Shown here piece by piece: positions 35,838-44,611 of a stretch of DNA of 64,000 bases (positions are counted from its first letter, which is position 1; each line of letters begins with the position of its first letter). This DNA comes from Cognatundibacterium aquatile (GTDB lineage: Bacteria > Pseudomonadota > Gammaproteobacteria > Burkholderiales > Burkholderiaceae_D). Under the pieces are notes generated by a model that made no database searches, was not told where the DNA came from, and saw only the letters and a list, made by a program, of their open reading frames with translations. The stretch is from positions 744,001 to 808,000 of the forward strand of contig NZ_JACOFT010000001.1 in assembly GCF_014699135.1 (NCBI RefSeq), given 5' to 3'. Made by a program: the position numbers and the translations under genes.

Positions 35838-37346
35838 TTAATTTCCGCTGGCCGCTTTGACAGCTGCAGTTGCGTCAACAATACCGGCTCCACAGCCGGG
35901 ACAGTTTGCCGGTGCCGGGCGCGCGGTTTTGATCAGTATGCTGCGTACCTGCGCGGATGTCAGTTTAGGATTGACTGCCATCATCAGCGCGATCACACCC
36001 GCCACATGCGGTGTCGCTTGCGAGGTACCCGCCATCAAACCATACGTGGTGTCATCCGTCGCGACGGTTTTTCCGCTTGGCAGCGTTGAGAGGATTCTGT
36101 CTGCCGCTGTCGTAAAGCCTCCACCCGGCGCGGTGACGCTGACGGTCGCTCCGTAATTTGAATAACTTGCGCGACCACCGGTGATCGAGTTTGATGCGAC
36201 GGTAATCACACCCGGGCAGTTCGCCGGACTCGACAGGCGTGCGTCAAGCGCTTCATTGCCGGCCGCGACAACAATCACTGCTCCATTCGCGATCGCACTT
36301 TGATAGGCTGCTGCATTTGTTTTACTGCAGGCATGTGTACCGCCAAGAGAGAGATTAATGACATTCGCTTTGTTGGTGTTATCCGGCACGCCTTCGATAT
36401 GTAATCCTGCAGCCCAGGCAACGGCATCGGCAATATCTGAACTTTCTCCGCCACATTTACCCAGTGCTCTTAACGGTAAAATCCGGGCGTTCGGTGCGAC
36501 ACCGGTAATTCCGGTACCGTTGGCTGCTGCAGCAATTGTGCCTGCCACATGTGTGCCATGCCAACTGCTATCTTGTGCGTGAGACGGGCAATCTGTATCC
36601 GTTTTTTCTACCCAGTCACCGAGGTCAATCGCATCCGGGCCGCGCGCGCTGCTCACATCCTTTGGCAACGTAATGCGGGCTGTCGAGGCCTTGCTGATAA
36701 AGTTGTAGCCATACTGATTTGCGCTTCCGCCTGGTGCCGGGATCAGATTTTGCAGCAGATCCGGATGTGGACGGTAGCCAGTGTCAATGACGGCAACGGT
36801 GACTTTGTCACCTTTACTGATATCCCAGGCCGCAGACAGATTCAGACCGCCTGGCTGTGTGGCACTTTCCTGCATATCCCATTGCGAGGTAAATAGCGGG
36901 TCGGTCGGGGTATACGCCGGGCGCAGAATGTAATCTGGTTCTGCATATTCGATAGAGCGGTCGGCTGCTTGCAGTTTCGCGGCGAGTGCCATCATTTGCG
37001 AAGGTTTTAACGCAGTATTTGCGCGATACACCCAGCCGCCGGTAACGATCTGACGCTTTAACGCAAATGTGGCGTTATAAGTTCTGGCGACTGATTGTAG
37101 TGCCGATATTCTTTGTGTCTGCACTTGTGCCAGCGCCGCTTTATTGCCGCTGAGGCTGGCCGCTTCGTTTGCATTGCTGCGCTCATTGCGGTACTTCACT
37201 ATGATCTGAGTCAGATTTTCTGCTTCTCTGCGAGGCGTGGCAGTGGTGTTGTCCTGCTCTCTGACGGTGGCGTGCGCTGACGCACATATCATGGTGCCGA
37301 GTATGGCTGCGATCAGAGGTTTTGCTTTGAAAGCGAAAAATTTCAT
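35838..37346 (-). CDS. Exported subtilisin-like serine protease (S8 family)
   Basis: From ATG 37346 the protein has 502 residues. That start has GGAGA 7 bases upstream; an ATG eight codons earlier has none. A signal peptide ending CASAHA comes first, then a propeptide of the inhibitor-I9 kind (LTQIIVKYRNER to AEPDYILRP). The catalytic domain carries Asp188 in AVIDTGYRPHPDL, His263 in HGTHVAGTIA and Ser442 in GTSQATPHVAG. Cysteines in the mature part suggest disulfides. It is probably secreted to the periplasm or medium and autoprocessed. It lies 52 bp downstream of the RCC1-repeat lipoprotein gene on the same strand, so the two may share a transcript. Confidence 0.92.
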   Translation of the reverse strand: MKFFAFKAKPLIAAILGTMICASAHATVREQDNTTATPRREAENLTQIIVKYRNERSNANEAASLSGNKAALAQVQTQRISALQSVARTYNATFALKRQIVTGGWVYRANTALKPSQMMALAAKLQAADRSIEYAEPDYILRPAYTPTDPLFTSQWDMQESATQPGGLNLSAAWDISKGDKVTVAVIDTGYRPHPDLLQNLIPAPGGSANQYGYNFISKASTARITLPKDVSSARGPDAIDLGDWVEKTDTDCPSHAQDSSWHGTHVAGTIAAAANGTGITGVAPNARILPLRALGKCGGESSDIADAVAWAAGLHIEGVPDNTNKANVINLSLGGTHACSKTNAAAYQSAIANGAVIVVAAGNEALDARLSSPANCPGVITVASNSITGGRASYSNYGATVSVTAPGGGFTTAADRILSTLPSGKTVATDDTTYGLMAGTSQATPHVAGVIALMMAVNPKLTSAQVRSILIKTARPAPANCPGCGAGIVDATAAVKAASGN

Positions 37347-37398
37347 ACGATGTTCTCCATTTCTATTCATGGCATTGATGCGATGGATGACGCTGATG

Positions 37399-39066
37399 TC
37401 AGCCGAGGTAAGGGATTTTTGTCAATGTTGCCGGAGCGGTTCCGCCGCCAGCCCACTGATCGCCCCAGGTAACAAAGCTGCCGTCTTTATTCACTGCGAG
37501 GAACGCACCATATGCAGTGGCATAAATGGCGCGGACATTGGTTAATTTTGCCGCGACGGCACTGCTGTCGCCGCCTTTCGTTTTCATGCCCCAGGTCACC
37601 ACGCTGCCATCTGACTTCAGTGCGGCGAATGCATATTTGTTGGCACTGAGAGCAACGACGTTAGTTAACTGCGCTTTCACTGCGCTGCTGTCGCCACCCA
37701 GTTCCGGATCGCCCCAGCTGATGACCGTACCATCACCTTTCAGTGCAGCGAATGCATATTCTGTCGCCTGTACTGATTTTACGTTCGTCAGGGAAGACTG
37801 AACGGCATTCAGACTATTTCCCATCCGTGGCAGATCACCCCAGCTGATAACGGTGCCATCAGTTCGCAATGCGGCAAATGCCGTTTGCGTTGAATAGATA
37901 TTGCTGACGTTGGTCAGTGATGCTGTCAGTGAACTGGAATCGGCTGCTTCAATCTGGGGTGTAAAACCAAAGGCAAATGCGGCTCCGGTGTTGGATACTG
38001 CCGCCGCCGCATTACCGCTGACATAAAGTTTCGAGATGTCTGCCAGCGTTGGATTAATTTCGGCATCACCTGATTGTGCCGCGTAGCCGTAACCCCAGGT
38101 CACTACCTTGCCATCTTTACGTAAGGCGACAAAGTCAAAGTTATTCCCGACGATCTGCGTTACGCCAACCAGTAAGGGCTGAACTGCTGACGAGTTCCCG
38201 CCCGCATCCTGATCGCCAAACGTCACCACGGTACCGTCGCCTTTCAATAAGGCATACGCACCTTCGGTCGAAGCCTGCGCTTTGACGTCGGTCAGCAACG
38301 CCAGCGTGACAGGGTTGAGACCAGTTTTCGCATCACCGATATAGCCGTCCACGCCATCGGTGACGCCACGGAAATTTCCCCAGGCAGCAATCGAACCATC
38401 TTTTTTTGTCACGAAATAGGCGAGTCTGCCTGGCATGACGGTAGCGATGTTGGTCAGTGGGCTGGTAGCGATCGCGCCTGTTGCCGGATAGACTAAATTC
38501 GGATCGGTGACAGCGACATAGCTGCTGCCCCAGGCCTTCATTGTATTGTCGCTGAGCAGCGCTGCAAAGCCGCGCTCGGACGCGTATAACTGAGAAATAC
38601 CCGTGATTGCCGCAGCGGTGCTGGTTTGTCCGCCCCAGACCGGATTGCCCCAGGCCACGGCGCTGCCGTTTTGTAGTACCGCAAAAGCGGAAAGTGCGGT
38701 ATGCACAGAATTCGCTGCGAGCTTCTGGCTGGCAGTAGCGCTTGAGCAGCTTGCCGTCGCAGTCAGAATGGAATTGGGTTGTGTGTCCTGAATGCTGGTG
38801 CCGCTACCCACCGCAACGCCAGAAGAATTTTGCCAACTGACTGTTGGCGTCGTGGCGCAGTCCGTACTGCTGACGACTGCGGTTAATAGCGCGCCGCGTG
38901 CGCCGAAAACATCGATACTGACGGTTGGTGGTGTGGGTGGCGCGACCACCGCCGGAGCACTGCTGCCACCGCCACAGCCTGAAAGCCCATAACTGACGCC
39001 GATGCTGATCAGTGCGCTTGCAAGATATTTCCTGTGAATACTGCCATTTGCCTTGGATTGCTTCAT
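37399..39066 (-). CDS. RCC1-repeat (beta-propeller) lipoprotein
   Basis: This 555-residue protein has a lipoprotein signal ending GLSGC, whose Cys would be lipidated, then Gly/Ser and Pro/Thr-rich linkers. About eight or nine repeats of roughly 50 residues follow. Each contains a phrase like FAALKSDGSVVTWG and often GGDSSAVKAQLTNV. Such RCC1-like repeats fold as beta-propeller blades and bind proteins; the Streptomyces beta-lactamase inhibitor BLIP-II is one example. The start at 39066 is set by GGAGGGG upstream and by the lipobox; a longer frame begins at 39111. It is probably outer-membrane or surface attached and may be co-expressed with the downstream subtilisin. Its partner is unknown. 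Confidence 0.85.
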   Translation of the reverse strand: MKQSKANGSIHRKYLASALISIGVSYGLSGCGGGSSAPAVVAPPTPPTVSIDVFGARGALLTAVVSSTDCATTPTVSWQNSSGVAVGSGTSIQDTQPNSILTATASCSSATASQKLAANSVHTALSAFAVLQNGSAVAWGNPVWGGQTSTAAAITGISQLYASERGFAALLSDNTMKAWGSSYVAVTDPNLVYPATGAIATSPLTNIATVMPGRLAYFVTKKDGSIAAWGNFRGVTDGVDGYIGDAKTGLNPVTLALLTDVKAQASTEGAYALLKGDGTVVTFGDQDAGGNSSAVQPLLVGVTQIVGNNFDFVALRKDGKVVTWGYGYAAQSGDAEINPTLADISKLYVSGNAAAAVSNTGAAFAFGFTPQIEAADSSSLTASLTNVSNIYSTQTAFAALRTDGTVISWGDLPRMGNSLNAVQSSLTNVKSVQATEYAFAALKGDGTVISWGDPELGGDSSAVKAQLTNVVALSANKYAFAALKSDGSVVTWGMKTKGGDSSAVAAKLTNVRAIYATAYGAFLAVNKDGSFVTWGDQWAGGGTAPATLTKIPYLG

Positions 39067-39193
39067 TTGTATGCACCCCTCCATGTAATGGGAATTACCA
39101 GTCCGAATCATTGATATTTAAGTAATTAATTGGACTATCCTAGCATCTGTATTGCATTTATGGAACTTACTGTTGGGAAATTACATATAAAAA

Positions 39194-39209
39194 TGTAAAA
39201 ATTTTTACA
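39194..39209. promoter_or_regulatory. 16-bp perfect palindrome upstream of peroxiredoxin
   Basis: TGTAAAAATTTTTACA is fully symmetric. It overlaps a second inverted repeat, TTACAT-N6-ATGTAA (39181-39198). It lies in the 289-bp divergent gap between the RCC1 lipoprotein and peroxiredoxin genes, so it could be an operator for either. Confidence 0.4.
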
Positions 39210-39355
39210 ACTTTGGTTTTCCTGAATTGACTTTGGGACGGCGCCAGCAGCTTTTCGACAGCTCAGGCATACTGCGAGCTTGATCGCCGGAATGATCTGG
39301 CGTACCGGGCTATCGCAAGATAGTTAATTATTTGAATTAAACGAAAGGAATGATG

Positions 39356-39862
39356 ATGAGCATACAAATTGGCGAACATTTACCGGCAGGCAGCCTGGCA
39401 GAATTTATCGAGGTTGCTGGCGAAGGTTGCAGTATTGGCCCGAATACTTTCCAGGTTGCTGATCTGGTCAAAGGAAAAACGATTGCGATTTTTGGTCTGC
39501 CAGGTGCATACACGCCAACTTGTTCGGCACAACATCTTCCTGGCTACATCGCGCATGCTGCTGAATTAAAAGCCAAAGGCGTTGATGAAATATGGTGTGT
39601 TTCCGTGAACGACGCATTTGTGATGGGCGCGTGGGGCCGCGATCAGAAAGCCACCGGCGTCGTGCGTATGATGGCCGACGGTAATGCTGCATTCAGCAAA
39701 GCGCTGGGTCTGGACGCAGATTTCAGTAAATTTGGCATGGGTATTCGTTCCCAGCGTTATTCTTTGCTGGCAGTTGACGGCGTCGTCAAGCAACTGAACG
39801 TGGAAGCTGGCGGAAAATTTGAAGTATCCAATGTGGAAACCTTGTTAGCGCAACTCGCTTAA
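39356..39862 (+). CDS. Peroxiredoxin, Prx5 type
   Basis: This 168-residue thiol peroxidase reduces hydroperoxides. The peroxidatic cysteine is in PGAYTPTCSAQHLPGY near residue 48, preceded by the typical IFGLPGA strand. The lack of a Tsa-type C-terminal resolving Cys fits the Prx5 group, which often uses glutathione or glutaredoxin. WGRDQKATG and an Arg in GIRSQRYSLL fit the active site. Three tandem ATGs occur (39350, 39353, 39356); the last lies 6 bases after AAAGGA and was chosen. Peroxiredoxin next to lpxC after ftsZ is, as I recall, a common Burkholderiales order. A terminator follows. Confidence 0.92.
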   Translation: MSIQIGEHLPAGSLAEFIEVAGEGCSIGPNTFQVADLVKGKTIAIFGLPGAYTPTCSAQHLPGYIAHAAELKAKGVDEIWCVSVNDAFVMGAWGRDQKATGVVRMMADGNAAFSKALGLDADFSKFGMGIRSQRYSLLAVDGVVKQLNVEAGGKFEVSNVETLLAQLA

Positions 39863-39881
39863 TTTTCAGTTTCCATGAGAG

Positions 39882-39915
39882 CAGCGCCGCCATTTCTGGC
39901 TGGCGCTGTTTTTTT
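39882..39915 (+). terminator. Rho-independent terminator after peroxiredoxin gene
   Basis: CAGCGCCGCC pairs with GGCTGGCGCTG (one bulge), followed by seven T residues. Confidence 0.85.
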
Positions 39916-40006
39916 ATATAAATGATTTTTTTACCGCTCGTTTGCGGTATATCTGTTTTTGCAACAGCGAATGACCGTGCCAGCACATCGGCTTGGCGTG
40001 ACTCGT

Positions 40007-40012
40007 TATAAT
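40007..40012 (+). promoter_or_regulatory. lpxC -10 box, implying a leaderless mRNA
   Basis: A perfect TATAAT ends 6 bases before the lpxC ATG. Counting from -12 to -7 places +1 exactly on the A of ATG 40019. No ribosome-binding site is present. The -35 region is poor at 17-bp spacing. Confidence 0.5.
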
Positions 40013-40018
40013 ACGAAG

Positions 40019-40954
40019 ATGTTAAAGCAAATCACTATCAAACAAGAAGTCAGAACCATAGGCGTGGGCCTGCATTCCGGCACCAAGGTCGAACTGGTAT
40101 TGCGTCCTGCACCGGTGGATACCGGCATTGTTTTTACCCGTACGGATCTGACCCCGCCATTAGTTTTCCCGGCCACCGCAACCGGTGTCGGCGACACCCG
40201 CATGGCATCCACTTTATCCAATGGTGACGAACGGGTTTCGACGGTCGAGCATCTGTTATCTGCATGCGCCGGACTGGGTATCGATAATTTGTATATCGAT
40301 GTCAGCGCTGAAGAAATTCCGATTATGGATGGCTCCGCATCGTCGTTCGTTTACTTGTTGCAGGAAGCCGGGTTGCAACAGGAAGACGCAGCCAAGAAAT
40401 TTATCCGCGTATTGAAACCGGTAGAAATCCGCGAGGGCAAAGGGGCCGCTGAAAAATGGGCGAGACTGGAGCCATATAACGGTTTCAAACTGCATTTCTT
40501 CATTGAATTCAATCACCCCGCTGTGGATGGCACGGTGCAGACTGCCGAGGTCGATTTTGAAAAAGTCTCGTTTGTCAAAGACGTCGCCAGAGCGCGCACT
40601 TTCGGTTTCATGCAGGATGTGGAAATGTTGCGCGGCATAGGCCTTGCCCGTGGCGGTTCCATGGAAAATGCGATCGTCATGGACGAATACCGGATACTGA
40701 ATTCAGATGGTCTGCGTTTCGACGATGAATTCGTGCGCCATAAAATTCTCGATGCCATCGGTGATCTGTATCTGATCGGTCATCCTTTCCTGGCCAGCTA
40801 CACAGCGCACAAATCCGGACATGGACTGAATAATCAATTGTTGCGTGCTTTGTTGGCACAGCCGGATGCGTACGAGATTGTGACGTTTGATGATGTGCAG
40901 AATGCGCCCGTCAGCTATGCCGGACAAGCCACACGCGAATGGGTTGCCGCCTGA
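40019..40954 (+). CDS. lpxC: UDP-3-O-acyl-N-acetylglucosamine deacetylase
   Basis: The 311-residue zinc deacetylase catalyses the committed step of lipid A synthesis. Conserved parts are the N-terminal IGVGLHSG, the metal ligand in [31 protein letters not shown], and [17 protein letters not shown] with the second zinc His and Asp. SGHGLNNQL holds the catalytic His region. The frame is open 20 codons further upstream, but [11 protein letters not shown] is the conserved start. A consensus -10 box lies immediately before it, so translation from a leaderless transcript is likely. It is followed directly by repeat copy 2 and a terminator. Confidence 0.96.
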   Translation: MLKQITIKQEVRTIGVGLHSGTKVELVLRPAPVDTGIVFTRTDLTPPLVFPATATGVGDTRMASTLSNGDERVSTVEHLLSACAGLGIDNLYIDVSAEEIPIMDGSASSFVYLLQEAGLQQEDAAKKFIRVLKPVEIREGKGAAEKWARLEPYNGFKLHFFIEFNHPAVDGTVQTAEVDFEKVSFVKDVARARTFGFMQDVEMLRGIGLARGGSMENAIVMDEYRILNSDGLRFDDEFVRHKILDAIGDLYLIGHPFLASYTAHKSGHGLNNQLLRALLAQPDAYEIVTFDDVQNAPVSYAGQATREWVAA

Positions 40955-41030
40955 TTTCAGGGGAGTATGTCGTAAAAAACGCTTATTCTCAGCGTAAATA
41001 AAGGGGTTTAATAGATACTGGGGGGAGTAT
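40955..41030. repeat. Dispersed ~78-bp element, copy 2
   Basis: The right end is ATACT-G6-AGTAT (41015-41030). The interior AATAAAGGGG block matches copies 1 (reverse orientation) and 3. The left end differs: it reads GGGGAGTAT (40960-40968), not ATACTCCCC, and abuts the lpxC stop codon. It lies between convergent lpxC and dxs. Confidence 0.7.
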
Positions 41031-41103
41031 ATTTTAGCTCTCAGCGGCTTCGATTTTCCGGTATTGATGTCTTTGGCGCTCATCCACCGATCTCAATCAG
41101 GCA

Positions 41104-41134
41104 AAAAAATGGCTACCGCACGGTAGCCATTTTT
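41104..41134. terminator. Bidirectional terminator between lpxC and dxs
   Basis: AAAAATGGCTACCG pairs perfectly with CGGTAGCCATTTTT around a 2-base CA apex. T-runs are present on both strands. Confidence 0.9.
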
Positions 41135-41158
41135 CGTTGATCGCGCCGGTGTCGTTAA

Positions 41159-43030
41159 TCAGGCAGCCTGCGCTGGTGTTGATGTGGCGCTGAGCTTAAA
41201 GCGCTCGCGTATCGCCTGCACGATGCCATTGCTATCGAGACCGCACTGGCTCAGTAACAATGCCGGATCGCCATGATCGATAAATTTATCCGGCAAACCA
41301 AGGATCAGCAAAGGCTTGCAGATGCCAGCTTCGGCCAGCGCTTCGGCAACGGCCGATCCGGCGCCGCCCATTTTGCAGCCTTCTTCCACGGTCACCAGAA
41401 CATCATGCGAGTCAGCAAGAGTTTTCAGTAATTCGACATCAAGCGGCTTGATGAAACGCATATTCGCCACGGTCGCATCCAGAATATCAGCGGCGTGGAG
41501 CGATGGTTGCAGCATAGAGCCAAAGGCCAGAATGGCGATCTTGTTGCCCTCGCGTCTGACTTCGCCTTTACCAATAATCAGACTGCTCAATTCAGTATCA
41601 GGTTTGACGCCGATACCGGCGCCGCGCGGGTAGCGAATGGCGGCAGGCCCGGGGTAGTTGTAGCCGGTCGTCAACATCTGGCGACATTCATTTTCATCGG
41701 AAGCAGCCATCACGACCATGTTAGGAATGCAGCGCAAATAGGCGATGTCGTAATTGCCCGCGTGGGTGGCGCCGTCTGCGCCAACCAGCCCGGCGCGATC
41801 CAGCGCGAATGTCACATCCAGATTTTGCAGGGCGACGTCGTGGATCAACTGATCGTAAGCGCGTTGCAGGAAGGTCGAGTAAATCGCGACAACAGGTTTC
41901 AGACCCTCGCAAGCGAGGCCGGCGGCAAATGTGACGGCATGCTGCTCAGCAATGCCGACATCGTAATAGCGCTTAGGAAATTGCTTTTCAAATTCCACCA
42001 TGCCTGAGCCTTCACGCATGGCAGGCGTGATTCCTACCAGTTTCTGGTCGCTGGCTGCCATATCGCACAACCATTGCCCGAAAACCTGGGTATAGGTTTG
42101 TTTCGCTGACGTGCTTGGTTTGATCCCTTCGGCTGGATTAAATTTGCCAGGGCCGTGATACAACACAGGATCGGCTTCCGCCAGTTTATATCCCTGACCT
42201 TTTTTGGTGACCACATGCAAAAACTGCGGCCCTTTGAGTTGCCGGATATTTTGCAGTGTCGGGATCAGCGATTCGAGATCGTGGCCGTCAATCGGGCCGA
42301 TGTAATTGAAACCGAATTCTTCAAACATCGTGGCTGGTACCAGCATGCCTTTTGCATGTTCCTCAAAGCGTTTGGCGAGTTCCAGCACTGGCGAAGGCAG
42401 TACAGATTTGCCGACGTTGCGCGCTGCTGCGTAGAATTTGCCGGACATCAACCTTGCCAGATAACGGTTCAGTGCACCGACCGGCGGCGAGATCGACATA
42501 TCGTTGTCGTTCAGTACCACCAGCAGGTTGATGTCTTCATGTACCCCGGCATTGTTCAGTGCTTCAAATGCCATGCCGGCAGTCATGGAGCCATCGCCGA
42601 TGATGGCAACCGCATGCCGGTCTTCACCTTTCGTGCGGGCGGCCAGAGCCATACCTAACGCCGCAGAAATTGAAGTCGATGAATGCGCAGTGCCAAAGGT
42701 ATCGTATTCACTTTCGTCCCTGCGCGGGAAGCCGGAGATGCCTTCCCACTGACGCAAAGTGTGCATGCGATCACGCCGGCCGGTCAGAATTTTGTGCGGA
42801 TAAGTCTGATGGCCAACGTCCCAGATCAAACGGTCTTCAGGTGTGTTAAATACGTAATGTAGCGCCAGTGTCAGCTCTACCGTACCAAGATTGGACGACA
42901 GATGCCCGCCGGTTTTGGAAACGGAATCAATCACGTATTGGCGCAATTCATCCGCCAGCGGCGCTAACTGATGGCGCGACAACAGCCGCAGATCGGCAGG
43001 AGAGTTAATTTTTTGCAGTAAATTCGTCAT
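41159..43030 (-). CDS. dxs: 1-deoxy-D-xylulose-5-phosphate synthase
   Basis: The 623-residue ThDP enzyme condenses pyruvate and glyceraldehyde 3-phosphate, opening the MEP isoprenoid pathway. The ThDP/Mg site is [18 protein letters not shown] near residue 150. [45 protein letters not shown] (activating Glu) and [15 protein letters not shown] are characteristic. It is the last gene of xseB-ispA-dxs on this strand, 13 bp after ispA, and ends at a strong terminator. Confidence 0.97.
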   Translation of the reverse strand: MTNLLQKINSPADLRLLSRHQLAPLADELRQYVIDSVSKTGGHLSSNLGTVELTLALHYVFNTPEDRLIWDVGHQTYPHKILTGRRDRMHTLRQWEGISGFPRRDESEYDTFGTAHSSTSISAALGMALAARTKGEDRHAVAIIGDGSMTAGMAFEALNNAGVHEDINLLVVLNDNDMSISPPVGALNRYLARLMSGKFYAAARNVGKSVLPSPVLELAKRFEEHAKGMLVPATMFEEFGFNYIGPIDGHDLESLIPTLQNIRQLKGPQFLHVVTKKGQGYKLAEADPVLYHGPGKFNPAEGIKPSTSAKQTYTQVFGQWLCDMAASDQKLVGITPAMREGSGMVEFEKQFPKRYYDVGIAEQHAVTFAAGLACEGLKPVVAIYSTFLQRAYDQLIHDVALQNLDVTFALDRAGLVGADGATHAGNYDIAYLRCIPNMVVMAASDENECRQMLTTGYNYPGPAAIRYPRGAGIGVKPDTELSSLIIGKGEVRREGNKIAILAFGSMLQPSLHAADILDATVANMRFIKPLDVELLKTLADSHDVLVTVEEGCKMGGAGSAVAEALAEAGICKPLLILGLPDKFIDHGDPALLLSQCGLDSNGIVQAIRERFKLSATSTPAQAA

Positions 43031-43043
43031 AGTTAAGTGCTTG

Positions 43044-43931
43044 TTATGCTTGTCGCTGCACGATCAGGTCAGCCAGATCCCGGAGCAATTGTGCTTTTTC
43101 GCCAAAAGAATCCAGCGCGCCGTGTGCTTCGCGGCAAAGTTGCTGAGCTAATTCCTGCGATGCCGGCAGACCCAGCAGGCTGACATACGTCGGTTTATTG
43201 TCCGCGGCGTCTTTACCGGCTGTTTTGCCGAGTGTTGCAGAGTCAGCCGTCGCATCAAGCACGTCATCGACGACCTGGAAGGCGAGGCCGATTGCCGCAG
43301 CATAGGTGTTGAGCGCAACAGTTTCTTCCGGATTTAATGTTTTGCCACAGGAAGCGCCCAGGAGTACCGAAGCCCGCAGCAAAGCGCCGGTTTTTAAGCG
43401 ATGCATTTGTTCCAGCTGTTCGCGTGTCAGTGCCAGACCAACGCTGGCGAGATCAATGGCCTGACCACCACACATGCCGACCGAGCCGGAAGCATGGGCA
43501 AGCAGGCGCACCAGCCCGAGTCTGGTTTCTGCACTGGCATTTCCCTCGGAAAGAACCAGAAACGCCTGTGCTTGTAACGCATCGCCAACCAGCAAGGCGG
43601 TTGCTTCGTCATATTTCACATGGACGGTCGGCTTGCCACGGCGCAGCGCATCATCATCCATGCATGGCATATCATCATGTACCAGCGAATAGGCGTGAAT
43701 CATTTCGACTGCGGCGGCAGCGCGATCCAGCGCTTCTTGCGGCGCATCGAATAATTGTCCGGCTGCATAGACCAGTAATGGGCGAACGCGCTTACCACCA
43801 TCCAGCGCGGCATAACGCATAGCTTCGTGTAAATGACCCGGAACAACGGAGGCTTGCGGAATGAAATCCGCTAGCGCACGTTCGCATTGATCCTGTTTTT
43901 GTTGCATCCAGACACGGAATTGTTGGCTCAT
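43044..43931 (-). CDS. ispA: (2E,6E)-farnesyl diphosphate synthase
   Basis: This 295-residue short-chain prenyl synthase is all-helical and cytoplasmic. The first Asp-rich motif is DDMPCMDDD (residues 86-94), followed by RRGKPT. The second is DDVLD near residue 228. The two residues inserted in the first motif are the bacterial type II pattern of farnesyl synthases. GGKRVRPLL near residue 45 binds isopentenyl diphosphate. The product feeds undecaprenyl and ubiquinone synthesis. The start overlaps xseB by four bases, so the two are coupled. Confidence 0.95.
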   Translation of the reverse strand: MSQQFRVWMQQKQDQCERALADFIPQASVVPGHLHEAMRYAALDGGKRVRPLLVYAAGQLFDAPQEALDRAAAAVEMIHAYSLVHDDMPCMDDDALRRGKPTVHVKYDEATALLVGDALQAQAFLVLSEGNASAETRLGLVRLLAHASGSVGMCGGQAIDLASVGLALTREQLEQMHRLKTGALLRASVLLGASCGKTLNPEETVALNTYAAAIGLAFQVVDDVLDATADSATLGKTAGKDAADNKPTYVSLLGLPASQELAQQLCREAHGALDSFGEKAQLLRDLADLIVQRQA

Positions 43932-44200
43932 GTGAGATCCTCATCCCCATTGTCTACATGGAAAGATTTCAACATTCCGGCTTCCAATACTTTGACTTGT
44001 TGCTCCACTTTATCCAGCTGTGAAGTGCAAAATTGAATTAATTCAGCGCCACGCTGATAAGCAATGACAGAGGCTTCCAGCGGCAGATCCCCGGCTTCCA
44101 TTTTTGCCACCAATCCGGTTAGTTCATTCATTGCTGCCTCAAAAGAGACTGGCGTGTTGGCGGGATCCGGCTGGTTTGCGCCAGCGTTTTTTTTAGGCAT
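43928..44200 (-). CDS. xseB: Exodeoxyribonuclease VII small subunit
   Basis: The product has 90 residues. The XseB domain (FEAAMNELTGLVAKMEAGDLPLEASVIAYQRG) forms a helical hairpin, then LIQFCTSQLDKVEQQVKVLE. It binds the large subunit XseA, which is encoded elsewhere. The N-terminal 20 residues are a variable Pro/Asn/Ala stretch. It is the first gene of the xseB-ispA-dxs operon, and its promoter must lie in 44201-44300. Confidence 0.93.
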   Translation of the reverse strand: MPKKNAGANQPDPANTPVSFEAAMNELTGLVAKMEAGDLPLEASVIAYQRGAELIQFCTSQLDKVEQQVKVLEAGMLKSFHVDNGDEDLT

Positions 44201-44611
44201 ATTGATATTTAATGACTAACAGCGCGTGAAATTACGCAAAAAAGTAATGTAACGTTCTATTTTAGAGCAAACAAGTCAGCTTGGCGGTGATTCTGCTTTT
44301 TTAGTCCCGATGTTTACTTACAATTTGAAATAATTGTTTCAGTTGGGAAACCGGTGTGCTTGCGCGTAGAGATTTATACTGAACGCAATCTGAAATTGCA
44401 TTCAAAACATTTCCATGTGGAAAATATGCGTATATAGTGTGCTCAATGGCCTTTTTATTGACTGTATATTGCATCGTAAGTCACTGATCTTGTTGAAATA
44501 ATCAGATTTCATCCGTGATACGCGCAATTCCTCAACTTCCACAATTGAGTGCCGTAAATATGAGTCTTATTTTCTACATTTGTTGCATCTGATAAGGTTT
44601 TCTTTTCAATT
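44201..44611. other. 411-bp divergent gap between xseB and DUF1631 gene
   Basis: The gap is AT-rich and must hold promoters for both directions. A TGAAA-N6-TTTCA inverted repeat lies near 44328. No RNA gene, repeat family or convincing promoter pair was identified. Confidence 0.4.
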
